64,000 nucleotides of DNA, from NCBI GenBank assembly GCA_964478625.1, contig CAYZJH010000009.1:1-64000 (forward strand), in the 5' to 3' direction. This document shows, in pieces, positions 26,315-35,441 of the stretch (position 1 is the first letter of the stretch; each line of letters opens with the position of its first letter). The notes beneath the pieces are model-generated. The model had not been told where the DNA came from, made no database searches, and saw only the letters and a list, made by a program, of their open reading frames with translations. Position numbers and translations under genes: made by a program. The stretch comes from SKZT01 sp964478625 (GTDB lineage: Bacteria; Desulfobacterota; Desulfobacteria; Desulfobacterales; SKZT01).

Positions 26315-28576
26315 ATGATCAATCATTCCGAGCAAAATTCTTCCATTATGGCTGCCCGTGCCACATGTCTCATTCCCCTTATTTTGTTTTTTGCAACAAC
26401 AGCGATGTTGCCAAGAACCATGGCGGGAGGGTTTTACCTGTTTGAGTTTCCATGGATTCCGGGCCTTGGCGTTCAAATGTCATTTATGCTGGATGGTCTC
26501 AGTGTCCTGTTTGCGCTGATTATCAGCGGCATTGGATTTTTTGTGACATTATATTCAGCAGATTATCTTCATGGGCATCCCCATACAGGACGTTTTTTTT
26601 TCTTTTTGCATGCTTTCATGCTCTCCATGCTTGGACTTGTTGCCGCGGATAATGCGCTATCATTGTTTGTCTTTTGGGAATTGACCACCATTTTCTCCTA
26701 TTTGCTGATCGGCTTTGAACATGAAAAAGAAAGTTCTCGTTCCAGCGCACGGCAAGCCCTTTTAGTGACCGGTGCGGGCGGGTTGGTTCTATTAATCGGT
26801 TTTCTTCTTTTGGAAATGATCAGCGGCACTTATGAAATTTCTCAAATGCAACCCATGGCTCAAGAGCTAAAAAATCATCCGCTTTATGGTGTTGTTTTAA
26901 CTACCATTTTTATCGGGGCATTTACCAAATCGGCCCAGTTCCCGTTTCATTTCTGGCTTCCCAATGCCATGGCTGCTCCTACCCCGATCAGTGCTTTTTT
27001 GCATTCGGCAACCATGGTCAAAGGCGGTATTTACTTGCTGGCGAGATTTCATCCAATTCTGGGGGGGACAGATTTCTGGACCATGACTCTGGTTATTGTG
27101 GGTTCCATCACTGCAGTCAGCGGGGCACTCATGTCCTTAGGACAATCTGACCTGAAAAAAATCCTCGCCTACACAACTGTCACGGCTTTAGGTATCATGA
27201 CTCTATTTCTGGGAGGAAAAACCACATCTTCGCTGACAGCCGCCATAACTTTTCTTCTGGTTCATTCGCTTTACAAATCTGCTTTATTTTTAATTGCAGG
27301 CATTATTGATCATCAAACCGGTACCCGCCGGATCGAACAATTAGGTGGGCTATGGGACAGCATGCCCTATACCGCTTTTGCCGCAGTGGCCGCATGCCTT
27401 TCCATGGCCGGATTTCCGCTCTTTTTCGGGTTTATCGGTAAAGAAATCATGTACAAGGGTGCATTAGCCGAGTCTATGTTCCCCTTTCTGGCAACCACGA
27501 CGGTGGTGCTGTCCAATTCACTCATGGTGGCTGTTGCCGGCATTTTATTCATCAGACCCTTTCTGGGGCAGCCCGGGGATTATTATGCAACCGTCAAAGA
27601 GACTTCGCCCTATATGTGGTGCGGTCCCGTGATTCTTGGAGGGCTTGATATTCTTTTCGGCATTGTACCGGACTGGATTGGCCGATGGCTGGTGGAGCCG
27701 GCACTAAAGGCGATTCACTATACATCCGACGATATCGAACTGAGTCTTTTTCACGGCATCAACGAACCTCTTTTGCTAAGCATAATCACTCTGGTTTTAG
27801 GTGTCCGCTTCTACCTGAAAAAACAGTTTATCTACAACTGGGTGAATTTTGTATTCGATTCGATTCCCCTGACGGCAGACCGGATATATGAGTGGATCTC
27901 CGATGGCATAGCCAGAGTGGGAAAAATTCAGACACGTCTGATTCAAAACGGTTCGCTTCACCGCTATTTTTTTGTGGTCACCGCCACCTTTGTCCTCACC
28001 GCAGGATATGGTTATCTCAGCCGCACTGAGTCTTTACCGCCGATTGGTTTCCTTTCCCTATCCTGGCGAGAATTTATCCTGACAGCCGTCATTTCGGCAG
28101 CCGTGATCACTGTGGTCATAACAAGGTCAAGATTGCTGGCTGTATGCGGATTGGGTGTTATTGGGGCCGGAATCGCCATGATATTTTTAAGTTTCGGCGC
28201 TCCGGATGTTGCCCTGACCCAATTATTGGTGGAAACCCTCACGGTTATCATTGTTTCAATCATATTGTTAAGGTTACCACGATTAGGCCTAAAACCAACC
28301 AGGCCTAGACCCAAGAGGATCCTTGACGCCATTTTGGCAACAGGTGCCGGTGTTTTGGTAACGACTCTGGCGTTGACCGTAATCTCCAATGACCTGGATC
28401 GAAGCGTCACCGTATTTTTTGAACAAAACAGCTATCTGGCAGCTCATGGGCGCAATATTGTCAATGTTATCCTGGTTGATTTCCGAAGTATGGACACCCT
28501 CGGCGAAGTTATTGTGGTGGCTGCGGCAGGACTGGCCGGGTATGCGTTAATTTTGAAACGACAAGGAAATAAATAG
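26315..28576 (+). CDS. mrpA: Mrp Na+/H+ antiporter subunit A
   Basis: The large NuoL-like subunit of the Mrp complex, which exchanges Na+ for H+ across the inner membrane. The 753 residues include the NuoL-like core (SFMLDGLSVLFALIISGIG, FWELTTIFSYLLIGFEHE, TKSAQFPFHFWLPNAMAAPTP with functional lysine and histidines, SATMVKGGIYLLAR) and the C-terminal extension (SFGAPDVALTQLLVETLTV). Compared with most MrpA proteins the first transmembrane helix appears missing: only a 12-residue lead precedes the second, and no upstream frame supplies it. No clear ribosome binding site precedes ATG 26315. It overlaps mrpB by one base. Confidence 0.93.
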   Translation: MINHSEQNSSIMAARATCLIPLILFFATTAMLPRTMAGGFYLFEFPWIPGLGVQMSFMLDGLSVLFALIISGIGFFVTLYSADYLHGHPHTGRFFFFLHAFMLSMLGLVAADNALSLFVFWELTTIFSYLLIGFEHEKESSRSSARQALLVTGAGGLVLLIGFLLLEMISGTYEISQMQPMAQELKNHPLYGVVLTTIFIGAFTKSAQFPFHFWLPNAMAAPTPISAFLHSATMVKGGIYLLARFHPILGGTDFWTMTLVIVGSITAVSGALMSLGQSDLKKILAYTTVTALGIMTLFLGGKTTSSLTAAITFLLVHSLYKSALFLIAGIIDHQTGTRRIEQLGGLWDSMPYTAFAAVAACLSMAGFPLFFGFIGKEIMYKGALAESMFPFLATTTVVLSNSLMVAVAGILFIRPFLGQPGDYYATVKETSPYMWCGPVILGGLDILFGIVPDWIGRWLVEPALKAIHYTSDDIELSLFHGINEPLLLSIITLVLGVRFYLKKQFIYNWVNFVFDSIPLTADRIYEWISDGIARVGKIQTRLIQNGSLHRYFFVVTATFVLTAGYGYLSRTESLPPIGFLSLSWREFILTAVISAAVITVVITRSRLLAVCGLGVIGAGIAMIFLSFGAPDVALTQLLVETLTVIIVSIILLRLPRLGLKPTRPRPKRILDAILATGAGVLVTTLALTVISNDLDRSVTVFFEQNSYLAAHGRNIVNVILVDFRSMDTLGEVIVVAAAGLAGYALILKRQGNK

Positions 28577-28992
28577 TGCAATCACTGATTCTAAGAACAG
28601 CCACAAGATTGCTGGTGAGCCTTATTCTGGTCTTTTCGGTTTATTTGTTGTTTCGCGGCCATAACGCTCCGGGGGGAGGCTTTTCAGGGGCTTTGGTAGC
28701 TGCCACCGGGTTTGCACTTTATATCATGGCCGAGGGGACCAGCTCACTTCGGAAGGCCATCCGGATCGATCCCCGACGTCTGATTATTTTTGGAATGGGC
28801 CTTATCCTGGTTACCGGCCTGATGGCCTTAATCTCGGATAAACCTTTTCTGACCGGTCTTTGGTGGTCTCCTGGGAAAGATTCAGGTATTTCCGGTCTAT
28901 CAATCGGCACCCCTATACTATTTGATATCGGCGTCTACGCCATTGTCCTGGGAACAATCCTGACATTGATTTTGACACTGGAAGAGAATTAG
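28576..28992 (+). CDS. mrpB: Mrp antiporter subunit B
   Basis: A 138-residue membrane protein with four hydrophobic segments and the MnhB signature FRGHNAPGGGFSGALVAA. It begins at GTG 28576, overlapping the mrpA stop by one base, so translation is coupled. It is required for assembly and activity of the complex. Confidence 0.94.
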   Translation: MQSLILRTATRLLVSLILVFSVYLLFRGHNAPGGGFSGALVAATGFALYIMAEGTSSLRKAIRIDPRRLIIFGMGLILVTGLMALISDKPFLTGLWWSPGKDSGISGLSIGTPILFDIGVYAIVLGTILTLILTLEEN

Positions 28993-28997
28993 CGGAT

Positions 28998-29396
28998 ATG
29001 GAAACTCTTTTGTCATTTTTATGCGGCATACTGGCCGCAGCCAGCATCTATCTAATGCTGGCCGGAAATTTGATCCGATTTATCTTCGGTCTTGTAATAG
29101 CAACCAATGCTGTCAATCTTTTGATTTTTATCGCCGGCGGGCTGTCGATTTCTCATCCTCCCCTGATTCCGGATGCCCAGTCCCTGTCTGAAGTGCCAAT
29201 GGCCAATGCATTGCCCCAAGCGCTGATTCTGACGGCTATTGTAATCGGATTTGCACTGCTGACCTTTGTTTTTATCCTGTTTTACCGGGCTTACCAGACA
29301 CTAGGTACGGTTGACACCAAGTCCATGCGTTTTGCAGAACCTGTTGAAAAGGAAAATGTTACCGAAACCCACGCTATGGAAGGAAACGGGGTATGA
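28998..29396 (+). CDS. mrpC: Mrp antiporter subunit C (NuoK-like)
   Basis: A 132-residue NuoK homologue with three membrane helices: an initial helix ending YLMLAGNLIRFIFGLVI, then ATNAVNLLIFIAGG, then ALPQALILTAIVIGFALL, all typical of MnhC. The C-terminal tail of about 30 residues is hydrophilic. It follows mrpB by five bases and overlaps mrpD by four. Confidence 0.94.
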   Translation: METLLSFLCGILAAASIYLMLAGNLIRFIFGLVIATNAVNLLIFIAGGLSISHPPLIPDAQSLSEVPMANALPQALILTAIVIGFALLTFVFILFYRAYQTLGTVDTKSMRFAEPVEKENVTETHAMEGNGV

Positions 29397-30892
29397 GATG
29401 GATTTTGGTTCTACCGATCTTATTACCGTTTGCTTTTGCCGCTGCAACGCTTCAGTTCAGAAATAATTTCAGACATCAGCAAAATCTTAGCATCTTTGGT
29501 GCCCTGCTTCATTGCTCAGCCTGCATTTACCTGCTTATCCATGTCCATCAGAACGGAATTGCAGTCACCCAGATCGGAAATTGGCCTGCTCCATTTGGCA
29601 TTACAATTGCCGCCGACCATTTGAGCGTGATTATGGTTGCCGTCACAGGTATTTTATACCTTGCCGTGACAGCTTACTCAAAAGCCGAAATCAGCCCGAA
29701 TCTTTTAAAAGCAGGTTTCCATCCGCTGATGCACATCCTGGTCGGGGGTGTCTGCGGGGCATTTTTAACCGGCGATCTTTTCAATCTTTATGTCTGGTTC
29801 GAGGTCATGCTGATGGCATCATTCGGGCTGCTAGTGCTGGGTCAGGAAAAAGAGCAGTTTGATGGCGGTGTCAAATACGTCATGATCAACCTGTTTTCGA
29901 CGCTCCTCTTTATCACCGGCCTGGGGCTCTTGTATGGACTCACCGGCACTCTGAACATGGCTGATTTACATCTGAAAGTGCAGGGGGTCACCGATAAGGG
30001 ACTGCTAACGGCAATAGCCGCGATCTTCATGGCTGCATTCGGGATCAAGTCAGGCATGTTCCCCCTGTTTTTCTGGCTGCCGGCATCCTACCACACACCT
30101 CCTGTTGCCATATCCGCCATATTTGCGGGTCTTTTAACCAAGGTAGGCGTCTATTCCATGATTCGCATGTTCAGTCTGGTTTTTACTTTTGATATTGCCT
30201 ACACCCATGGACTGTTGCTGACAGCAGCCATCCTGACCATGATTACGGGAGTTCTCGGCGCAGCCGCATTCAACGAATTTAGAAGGATTCTTTCCTTTCA
30301 TATCATCAGCCAGGTCGGCTACATGGTAATGGGTCTTGCCTTGTTTACACCTCTGGCATTGACCGGATCGGTATTTTATATTCTTCATCACATGATTGTT
30401 AAGACCAATCTTTTTCTGATCAGTGGAGTCACCAAAAAGTCCGGGAAAACATTTGATCTTCCAAAATTGGGTGGATTTTATGGCTCCAGCGGCTTTCTTG
30501 CAATTCTGTTTTTCATTCCGGCATTTTCCCTGGCCGGTTTTCCGCCCTTATCGGGTTTCTGGGCAAAAATGATCCTTATTCGGGCCGGTCTGGAAATAGA
30601 ATCTTACATAATCGCGGCCACTGCCGCAGTTGTGGGACTTTTAACCGCATATTCCATGACCAAAATATGGGGAGAGGTTTTCTGGAAACCCAGGCCCCCT
30701 GATACGGATATGGAAATGAATACCAAAGAGGAACCTGCCGGGTTCTGGATGTTTTTTCCCATCATTTTGTTGGCCATATTAACTGTGATTATCGGATTGG
30801 TCCCAGGACCCTTTTTAACAATGGCCGAGCAGGCGTCCTTCGAACTGCTTAATCCAAACATTTATGTTAAAGCCGTACTGGGGGTACCATGA
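29393..30892 (+). CDS. mrpD: Mrp antiporter subunit D (NuoN/M-like)
   Basis: A 499-residue proton-channel-like subunit with about fourteen membrane helices. Conserved family features are NLYVWFEVMLMASFGL with the key glutamate, GIKSGMFPLFFWLPASYHTPP with lysine, LLTKVGVYSMIRMF with lysine, and SQVGYMVMGLAL. It overlaps mrpC and mrpE by four bases each. Confidence 0.95.
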   Translation: MRWILVLPILLPFAFAAATLQFRNNFRHQQNLSIFGALLHCSACIYLLIHVHQNGIAVTQIGNWPAPFGITIAADHLSVIMVAVTGILYLAVTAYSKAEISPNLLKAGFHPLMHILVGGVCGAFLTGDLFNLYVWFEVMLMASFGLLVLGQEKEQFDGGVKYVMINLFSTLLFITGLGLLYGLTGTLNMADLHLKVQGVTDKGLLTAIAAIFMAAFGIKSGMFPLFFWLPASYHTPPVAISAIFAGLLTKVGVYSMIRMFSLVFTFDIAYTHGLLLTAAILTMITGVLGAAAFNEFRRILSFHIISQVGYMVMGLALFTPLALTGSVFYILHHMIVKTNLFLISGVTKKSGKTFDLPKLGGFYGSSGFLAILFFIPAFSLAGFPPLSGFWAKMILIRAGLEIESYIIAATAAVVGLLTAYSMTKIWGEVFWKPRPPDTDMEMNTKEEPAGFWMFFPIILLAILTVIIGLVPGPFLTMAEQASFELLNPNIYVKAVLGVP

Positions 30893-31368
30893 GCAACCTG
30901 TTTTTACTGAATTTATTTCTGGCTGCAGGATTTTGTGCCGTTTTAGGGCAGCTGAATGTAAGCGGTTTTCTGGCCGGATATCTTATTGGTTACCTGGCTT
31001 TATGGATCACCCGCCCCTTGTATGAACCCACCCTTTATTTTGTTAAAGTCATCAAAATTCTTCAATTGCTGGGCTATTTTATCTGGCAACTCATCGTCTC
31101 AAATCTTCGGGTGCTCTGGGATGTCATTACACCGACCCACATCAGCAAACCTGGCATTATCGGCGTTCCGCTGGATGCAAAAACCGATTTTGAAATTATG
31201 CTGGTTGCCAACCTGGTTTCACTGACCCCCGGTACGCTGAGCCTGGACATTTCTGCAGACCGCACCATTCTCTATGTGCATGTCATGTTTCTTGATGATG
31301 TGGAAACTACACGGCTTCAAATCAAAGAGGGCATTGAACACAAAGTTCTGGAGGCTATTCGCTCATGA
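30889..31368 (+). CDS. mrpE: Mrp antiporter subunit E
   Basis: A 159-residue protein with N-terminal membrane helices and a cytoplasmic domain. MnhE signatures are the central stretch IVSNLRVLWDVITP and the C-terminal LVSLTPGTLSLDIS. It overlaps mrpF by four bases. Confidence 0.94.
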   Translation: MSNLFLLNLFLAAGFCAVLGQLNVSGFLAGYLIGYLALWITRPLYEPTLYFVKVIKILQLLGYFIWQLIVSNLRVLWDVITPTHISKPGIIGVPLDAKTDFEIMLVANLVSLTPGTLSLDISADRTILYVHVMFLDDVETTRLQIKEGIEHKVLEAIRS

Positions 31369-31682
31369 ATATGGATAATTTATTGTTAAAGGCTGCAACA
31401 GAACTGACTCTGATACTTTTGATGCTCGGCATTCTCATGGCTTTCATACGATTGGTGATCGGCCCTGACCCTGCCGACAGGATTGTGGCTCTGGATCTGA
31501 TATCCATTTTGATTGTCGGATTCCTTGCCGCATTCTCAATCTATACCGATGAAAAGTCATTTTTGGATGTGGCTATCGGCTATGCCCTGATCGCTTTTCT
31601 AGGGACAGTGGCCTTGGCCAGGTACCGGGAAAGATTAGCGAAAAAACACGGTAAATTTATAACAGAAAAGGAAATGAAGTGA
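31365..31682 (+). CDS. mrpF: Mrp antiporter subunit F
   Basis: A 105-residue protein with three membrane helices and the MnhF motif RLVIGPDPADRIVALDLI. The short cytoplasmic tail is basic. It overlaps both neighbours by four bases, in keeping with a tightly coupled complex. Confidence 0.94.
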   Translation: MNMDNLLLKAATELTLILLMLGILMAFIRLVIGPDPADRIVALDLISILIVGFLAAFSIYTDEKSFLDVAIGYALIAFLGTVALARYRERLAKKHGKFITEKEMK

Positions 31683-32071
31683 TGAATGATATAATCACCG
31701 CTTTTCTGCTGGTTGCCGGAGGTATTTTTTCCTTTATCGCATCTTTGGGGATGCTACGGCTGCCGGATACCATTATTCGAATGCATGCGGCAACCAAAGC
31801 CGGTGCTTTGGGAGCCGGGCTCATATTTATCGCCCAGGCATTTTATCATTTTGAACTCGCCACAACCCTTCGGGCACTCGCAGCGGTTACGTTTATTCTG
31901 CTTACGGCTCCTGTAGCGGCTCATTTGATCGGACGGGCCGCTTACTGCAGCAAAGTGACCCTTTGGAAAAAAACCTGGATCGACGAACTTGCCAACACCT
32001 GTGACTGGAGAGTTCCCGAGATGGATACCGAAGACCGTTCAAAACCGCAATCACCTGGACAAAAAGAATAA
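31679..32071 (+). CDS. mrpG: Mrp antiporter subunit G
   Basis: A 130-residue protein with three membrane helices. MnhG motifs are FSFIASLGMLRLPDTIIRMHAATKAG and TAPVAAHLIGRAAY. It completes the seven-gene operon in the order A-B-C-D-E-F-G. No strong terminator is visible in the 48 bases before the convergent 354-aa gene; only a small CACCA/TGGTG hairpin lies at 32113-32127. Confidence 0.94.
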   Translation: MMNDIITAFLLVAGGIFSFIASLGMLRLPDTIIRMHAATKAGALGAGLIFIAQAFYHFELATTLRALAAVTFILLTAPVAAHLIGRAAYCSKVTLWKKTWIDELANTCDWRVPEMDTEDRSKPQSPGQKE

Positions 32072-32119
32072 CCGATAAATGCCAAAATGGATGACAAATT
32101 GATTCACTGCTCTCCACCA

Positions 32120-33184
32120 TCAAGTGGTGTATATCAGATTAATAGGCAATGGCGGGTATTTCCAGACCCCGGGTTTTGGAATGAGGTGCTGGGAAGACAC
32201 CCGAAGCCATGAAAGATCGGGTTTGAGTTCCCTTAACTTGCCATCCTCAGGAGGTCTGGCTTGAGCAGATGGTAAATAACTCACCTGAAAAAGGCAGATC
32301 CCTTCTTTCTTGCTTTTGGATATCACATAATTTTTTTTAAAAGTACGGACAGCCAGATTGGTACTTGCCGCAACCTGATTCAGTTCCTCCAATTCAAACT
32401 TCATCAGGGTGAACTTGGAAACACCTGTCTCGGAAATCCTGATAAGCGCTCTCGACTCACTGCTTCCAGCATAAATCGTCGAAATACAGTTCAGCCGTCT
32501 CAGATATTGAGCGGCTACAATGGCCGCGGTTCTCCTTCCACCCGCCATAACCGGTAACCCGTAATACTCAAAAAATTTCTTCTGAATATCTTCAGCATAT
32601 TTATCTCCTTTTTCATAAAGGTCTTTTGAAATATATCGAAGGTATTGTGCGAGATCTTCGGAAGCTTCTGCGATCGGCCAGTCAATTCTGACATGAAAAT
32701 GGGAAAGGGAATACCGGTCTCTTCCTCCGCTTGTCGGATTTCTCTGAATCAGCAGCGCATAGTCAATGGGAAGAAGTTTTTGGATAAAATTGGAAAAGTG
32801 CACCGAATCCAGATATTTCTGATTTCTGTCATAATCATCATTTAATAAGAGTGTCTTGCTTTTAAGGATATTGGTTTTGGTGGTTTTATTGACATCGAAA
32901 ACTCGGATATATTTTTTAAATGAAGCCGGTATGGAATCTTCAACAAATATTACCAGAAAGGAATTATGAAGGTCATATTCCGTATAAGGGATGCGGGCCC
33001 GAGGTTTTAACTCACGTTTTTCAACAAAAGGATACTCAATATTTTGTTCGGCAAATTTTTCATATGATTTTATCAGGGAATAATCGATTAGAAACTGATC
33101 CAGATCATCCCTCAGCAATTCATAATAAGATCGTCTTAATCTGTTTGCATAGCTGAGTTCGTCTCTTGAACTCCAAAACTCCAA
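32120..33184 (-). CDS. Unrecognised 354-residue protein
   Basis: I do not recognise this protein. It is soluble, without a signal peptide or membrane helix. It is rich in tyrosine and charged residues, with YSLSHFHVRIDWP in the middle, a possible basic/glycine turn AGGRRTAAIVAAQYLRRL at about 215-235, and C-terminal WKYPPLPINLIYTT. It has no cysteine cluster or evident nucleotide-binding loop. The start is TTG 33184, five bases after a strong AAAAAAGGAGGG site, so it is clearly expressed. It is the last gene after the VTT protein (31 bases) in the gyrA-pgk cluster. Confidence 0.75.
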   Translation of the reverse strand: MEFWSSRDELSYANRLRRSYYELLRDDLDQFLIDYSLIKSYEKFAEQNIEYPFVEKRELKPRARIPYTEYDLHNSFLVIFVEDSIPASFKKYIRVFDVNKTTKTNILKSKTLLLNDDYDRNQKYLDSVHFSNFIQKLLPIDYALLIQRNPTSGGRDRYSLSHFHVRIDWPIAEASEDLAQYLRYISKDLYEKGDKYAEDIQKKFFEYYGLPVMAGGRRTAAIVAAQYLRRLNCISTIYAGSSESRALIRISETGVSKFTLMKFELEELNQVAASTNLAVRTFKKNYVISKSKKEGICLFQVSYLPSAQARPPEDGKLRELKPDLSWLRVSSQHLIPKPGVWKYPPLPINLIYTT

Positions 33185-33215
33185 TGGTCCCTCCTTTTTT
33201 CTAAATCAAAAGTTT

Positions 33216-33929
33216 TTAGCTGTCAGTTTTATTGGCTTTTTCAATCCACTTGTAAATATCATTTCTATACCGGTAGCTGATTAAAAGTAAAATAAGGCAC
33301 AACATTACCACAATCGCTAAAACGCCGTACATTTTTTCAAACATATAAGCCCCTTTAAGGCTTAAAATGAACGTTCCGGGCATCCTTCCAATAGCCACTA
33401 AAATGGTGAACACCCTTAACGGAAGGGCTGTCAATCCCAGAAAAAGGCATAAGGAATCCTTGGGAAAACCCGGAAAAACAAACAGGACAAAGAGAATGAT
33501 GGCTCCCTGGCGTTTAACCAGTCTGTCAAATTTTTCTAATTTCTGGGTCGGTATCAGCTTTCGGACATAACGCCTTCCCAAAACTCTGCCAAGGATGAAA
33601 TTGATGACCGAACCAATGGTAAGTCCTAACGAGGAATAAATAAATCCTAAAAGGGTCCCGAATATGTATCCGCCCATAAAACCGGTAACTTCCCCAGGGA
33701 TCGGGGCAAAAACCACCTGAAAAATCTGCAGAACAATAAAAACTGCAGGTCCCCAAATCCCAAGGGATTTTATAAAATATTCGAGTTTTTCCCGGTCTTT
33801 GAATAGTTCATATGCAGCGACGGCAACCTGCGAAATGGGTTCATAAAAATAATAAATCGAAAAAAGGACTGCAGTTCCTGCAACGCCAAGGAAAATAACT
33901 GCAAAAAGTTTGAGCGGAAATTTGGCCAT
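33216..33929 (-). CDS. TVP38/TMEM64 (VTT/DedA-like) membrane protein
   Basis: A 237-residue inner-membrane protein with about five to six hydrophobic segments. VTT-domain signatures are APIPGEVTGFMGGYIFG and FPGFPKDSLCLFLGLTALP. Family members are thought to be lipid scramblases or undecaprenyl-phosphate flippases; this one is not individually assigned. It follows pgk by 25 bases. The C-terminus is a lysine-rich cytoplasmic tail. Confidence 0.88.
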   Translation of the reverse strand: MAKFPLKLFAVIFLGVAGTAVLFSIYYFYEPISQVAVAAYELFKDREKLEYFIKSLGIWGPAVFIVLQIFQVVFAPIPGEVTGFMGGYIFGTLLGFIYSSLGLTIGSVINFILGRVLGRRYVRKLIPTQKLEKFDRLVKRQGAIILFVLFVFPGFPKDSLCLFLGLTALPLRVFTILVAIGRMPGTFILSLKGAYMFEKMYGVLAIVVMLCLILLLISYRYRNDIYKWIEKANKTDS

Positions 33930-33954
33930 GGCCGAAATCTATACGGGCTGCATC

Positions 33955-35151
33955 TCAATTACCGTGCCTGTTAAACTTATCCAAGGCGGCAACTCCCGGA
34001 AGCGGTTTTCCTTCCAACAATGCTAAAAATGCTCCCCCTCCAGTGGAAATATAAGTGATGCGATCACTTTCTCCTGCTTTATGAACAGCCACATCCGTAT
34101 CTCCCCCTCCGACGATGGACAATGCTGAAGATTCAGCCACCATTTTGGCCATGGCCAATGTTCCCTTGCTGAAAGGTTCCTCTTCAAAAACACCCATCGG
34201 ACCATTCCATACAATGGTTTTGGCATCGGCCAATACTTCTTCCAACAATAAAATTGTTGCGGGACCGATGTCCATAATCATCCAGCCTTCGGGTACTTCC
34301 TGAACAGGTACAATCCTAACATCTGCCTTGGGATGGTCCCCATCGGTTACAACAGCATCCACAGGAACATAAAATTTAATACCTTTGTCCGCCGCATTTT
34401 TCATTAATTGACCAGCAGTGTCAACCAGTTCCTCTTCAGTCCTGGAACGACCGATATGAACGCCCAAACTTTTCAAAAAAGTATTGGCCATTGCACCGCC
34501 CACAATAACTTTATCCACCCTCCTGAGCATATTTTCCAGCGCTGCAAGCTTGCTGGAAATTTTTGCCCCGCCGACGATTGCTACCAAAGGACGAGCCGGA
34601 TCATCAAATGCTTTTTTAAAATAGGAAAGTTCATTCTGTAACAAGAAACCTGCACCGCATTCAGGTGCAAACCTTGTTATGGCTTCGACAGATGCATTTT
34701 TACGGTGGCATACCGCAAAGGCATCATTAATATAAACATCACACAGTCGTGCAAGAGCCGCCGCAAATGTCTCGTCATTATCCTGCTCGCCTTGGTGAAA
34801 CCTTAAATTTTCCAGCAGAATGATTTCGCCGATCTCCATTTGTTCCACAAGAGCTTCCACATCCGGACCGATACAATCGGGAGCCATTTTTACCGATTTT
34901 GACAGATACCTGCCCAACCTCTTGGCCACCGGAGAAAGACTCATTTCAGGTACCATTTTACCTTTCGGACGTCCCAAATGAGATGCCAGAATTATCTTTG
35001 CCTGATGGTCCAAAGCATACTGCACGGTCGGAAGGATCGCCTTGATTCGGGTATCGTCGCTGATATTTTGAAATTTATCCATGGGAACATTGACATCGAC
35101 TCTGATCAGAACTCGTTTTCCCGAAATATCAATATCTTTGATGGTCTTCAT
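33955..35151 (-). CDS. pgk: Phosphoglycerate kinase
   Basis: It interconverts 1,3-bisphosphoglycerate plus ADP and 3-phosphoglycerate plus ATP. Full length (398 residues) with RVLIRVDVNVPMD at the N-terminus, LASHLGRPKG, ENLRFHQGE, VAIVGGAKISSKL, VWNGPMGVFE and the nucleotide-site SIVGGGDTDVAV, then STGGGAFL. The start overlaps the 97-aa gene by four bases. No gapdh or tpi is adjacent; it is embedded instead among gyrA, gpsA and radC. Confidence 0.96.
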   Translation of the reverse strand: MKTIKDIDISGKRVLIRVDVNVPMDKFQNISDDTRIKAILPTVQYALDHQAKIILASHLGRPKGKMVPEMSLSPVAKRLGRYLSKSVKMAPDCIGPDVEALVEQMEIGEIILLENLRFHQGEQDNDETFAAALARLCDVYINDAFAVCHRKNASVEAITRFAPECGAGFLLQNELSYFKKAFDDPARPLVAIVGGAKISSKLAALENMLRRVDKVIVGGAMANTFLKSLGVHIGRSRTEEELVDTAGQLMKNAADKGIKFYVPVDAVVTDGDHPKADVRIVPVQEVPEGWMIMDIGPATILLLEEVLADAKTIVWNGPMGVFEEEPFSKGTLAMAKMVAESSALSIVGGGDTDVAVHKAGESDRITYISTGGGAFLALLEGKPLPGVAALDKFNRHGN

Positions 35152-35441
35152 GAAATTCTTTTTTTAACCTCCCTACTCTTCTTATTTTCCGAAATTCGGC
35201 GCTGAATGTCCTTTTTCTTGGACCAGCGCTCGAAAAATCCTATAATTCCAGATGAATAAGCCCTATCAATGATTTCCTCTCTTACTTTAAACCCATCGGA
35301 ATTTCCCATGGCTGCTCGCAAACACTCGACTTTGTATATACATACCATGCAGCTTTCGGGTGTTTGCCTGAGCCCGTTTTTTCCCATAGGAAAAACTTTG
35401 TCTAAATTTGCAAAGCAGTGGGGATATTCCATTTTATTCAC
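35148..35441 (-). CDS. Small cysteine-containing protein of unknown function
   Basis: A 97-residue soluble protein. The N-terminal half carries four cysteines (C9, C31, C34, C40), the last three as CMVCIYKVEC, which could bind zinc or an iron-sulfur cluster. The C-terminal half is strongly basic (FFERWSKKKD, then KKSREVKKRIS), possibly for nucleic-acid binding. It overlaps pgk and radC by four bases each, so it is co-translated with both. Its function is unknown. Confidence 0.75.
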   Translation of the reverse strand: MNKMEYPHCFANLDKVFPMGKNGLRQTPESCMVCIYKVECLRAAMGNSDGFKVREEIIDRAYSSGIIGFFERWSKKKDIQRRISENKKSREVKKRIS

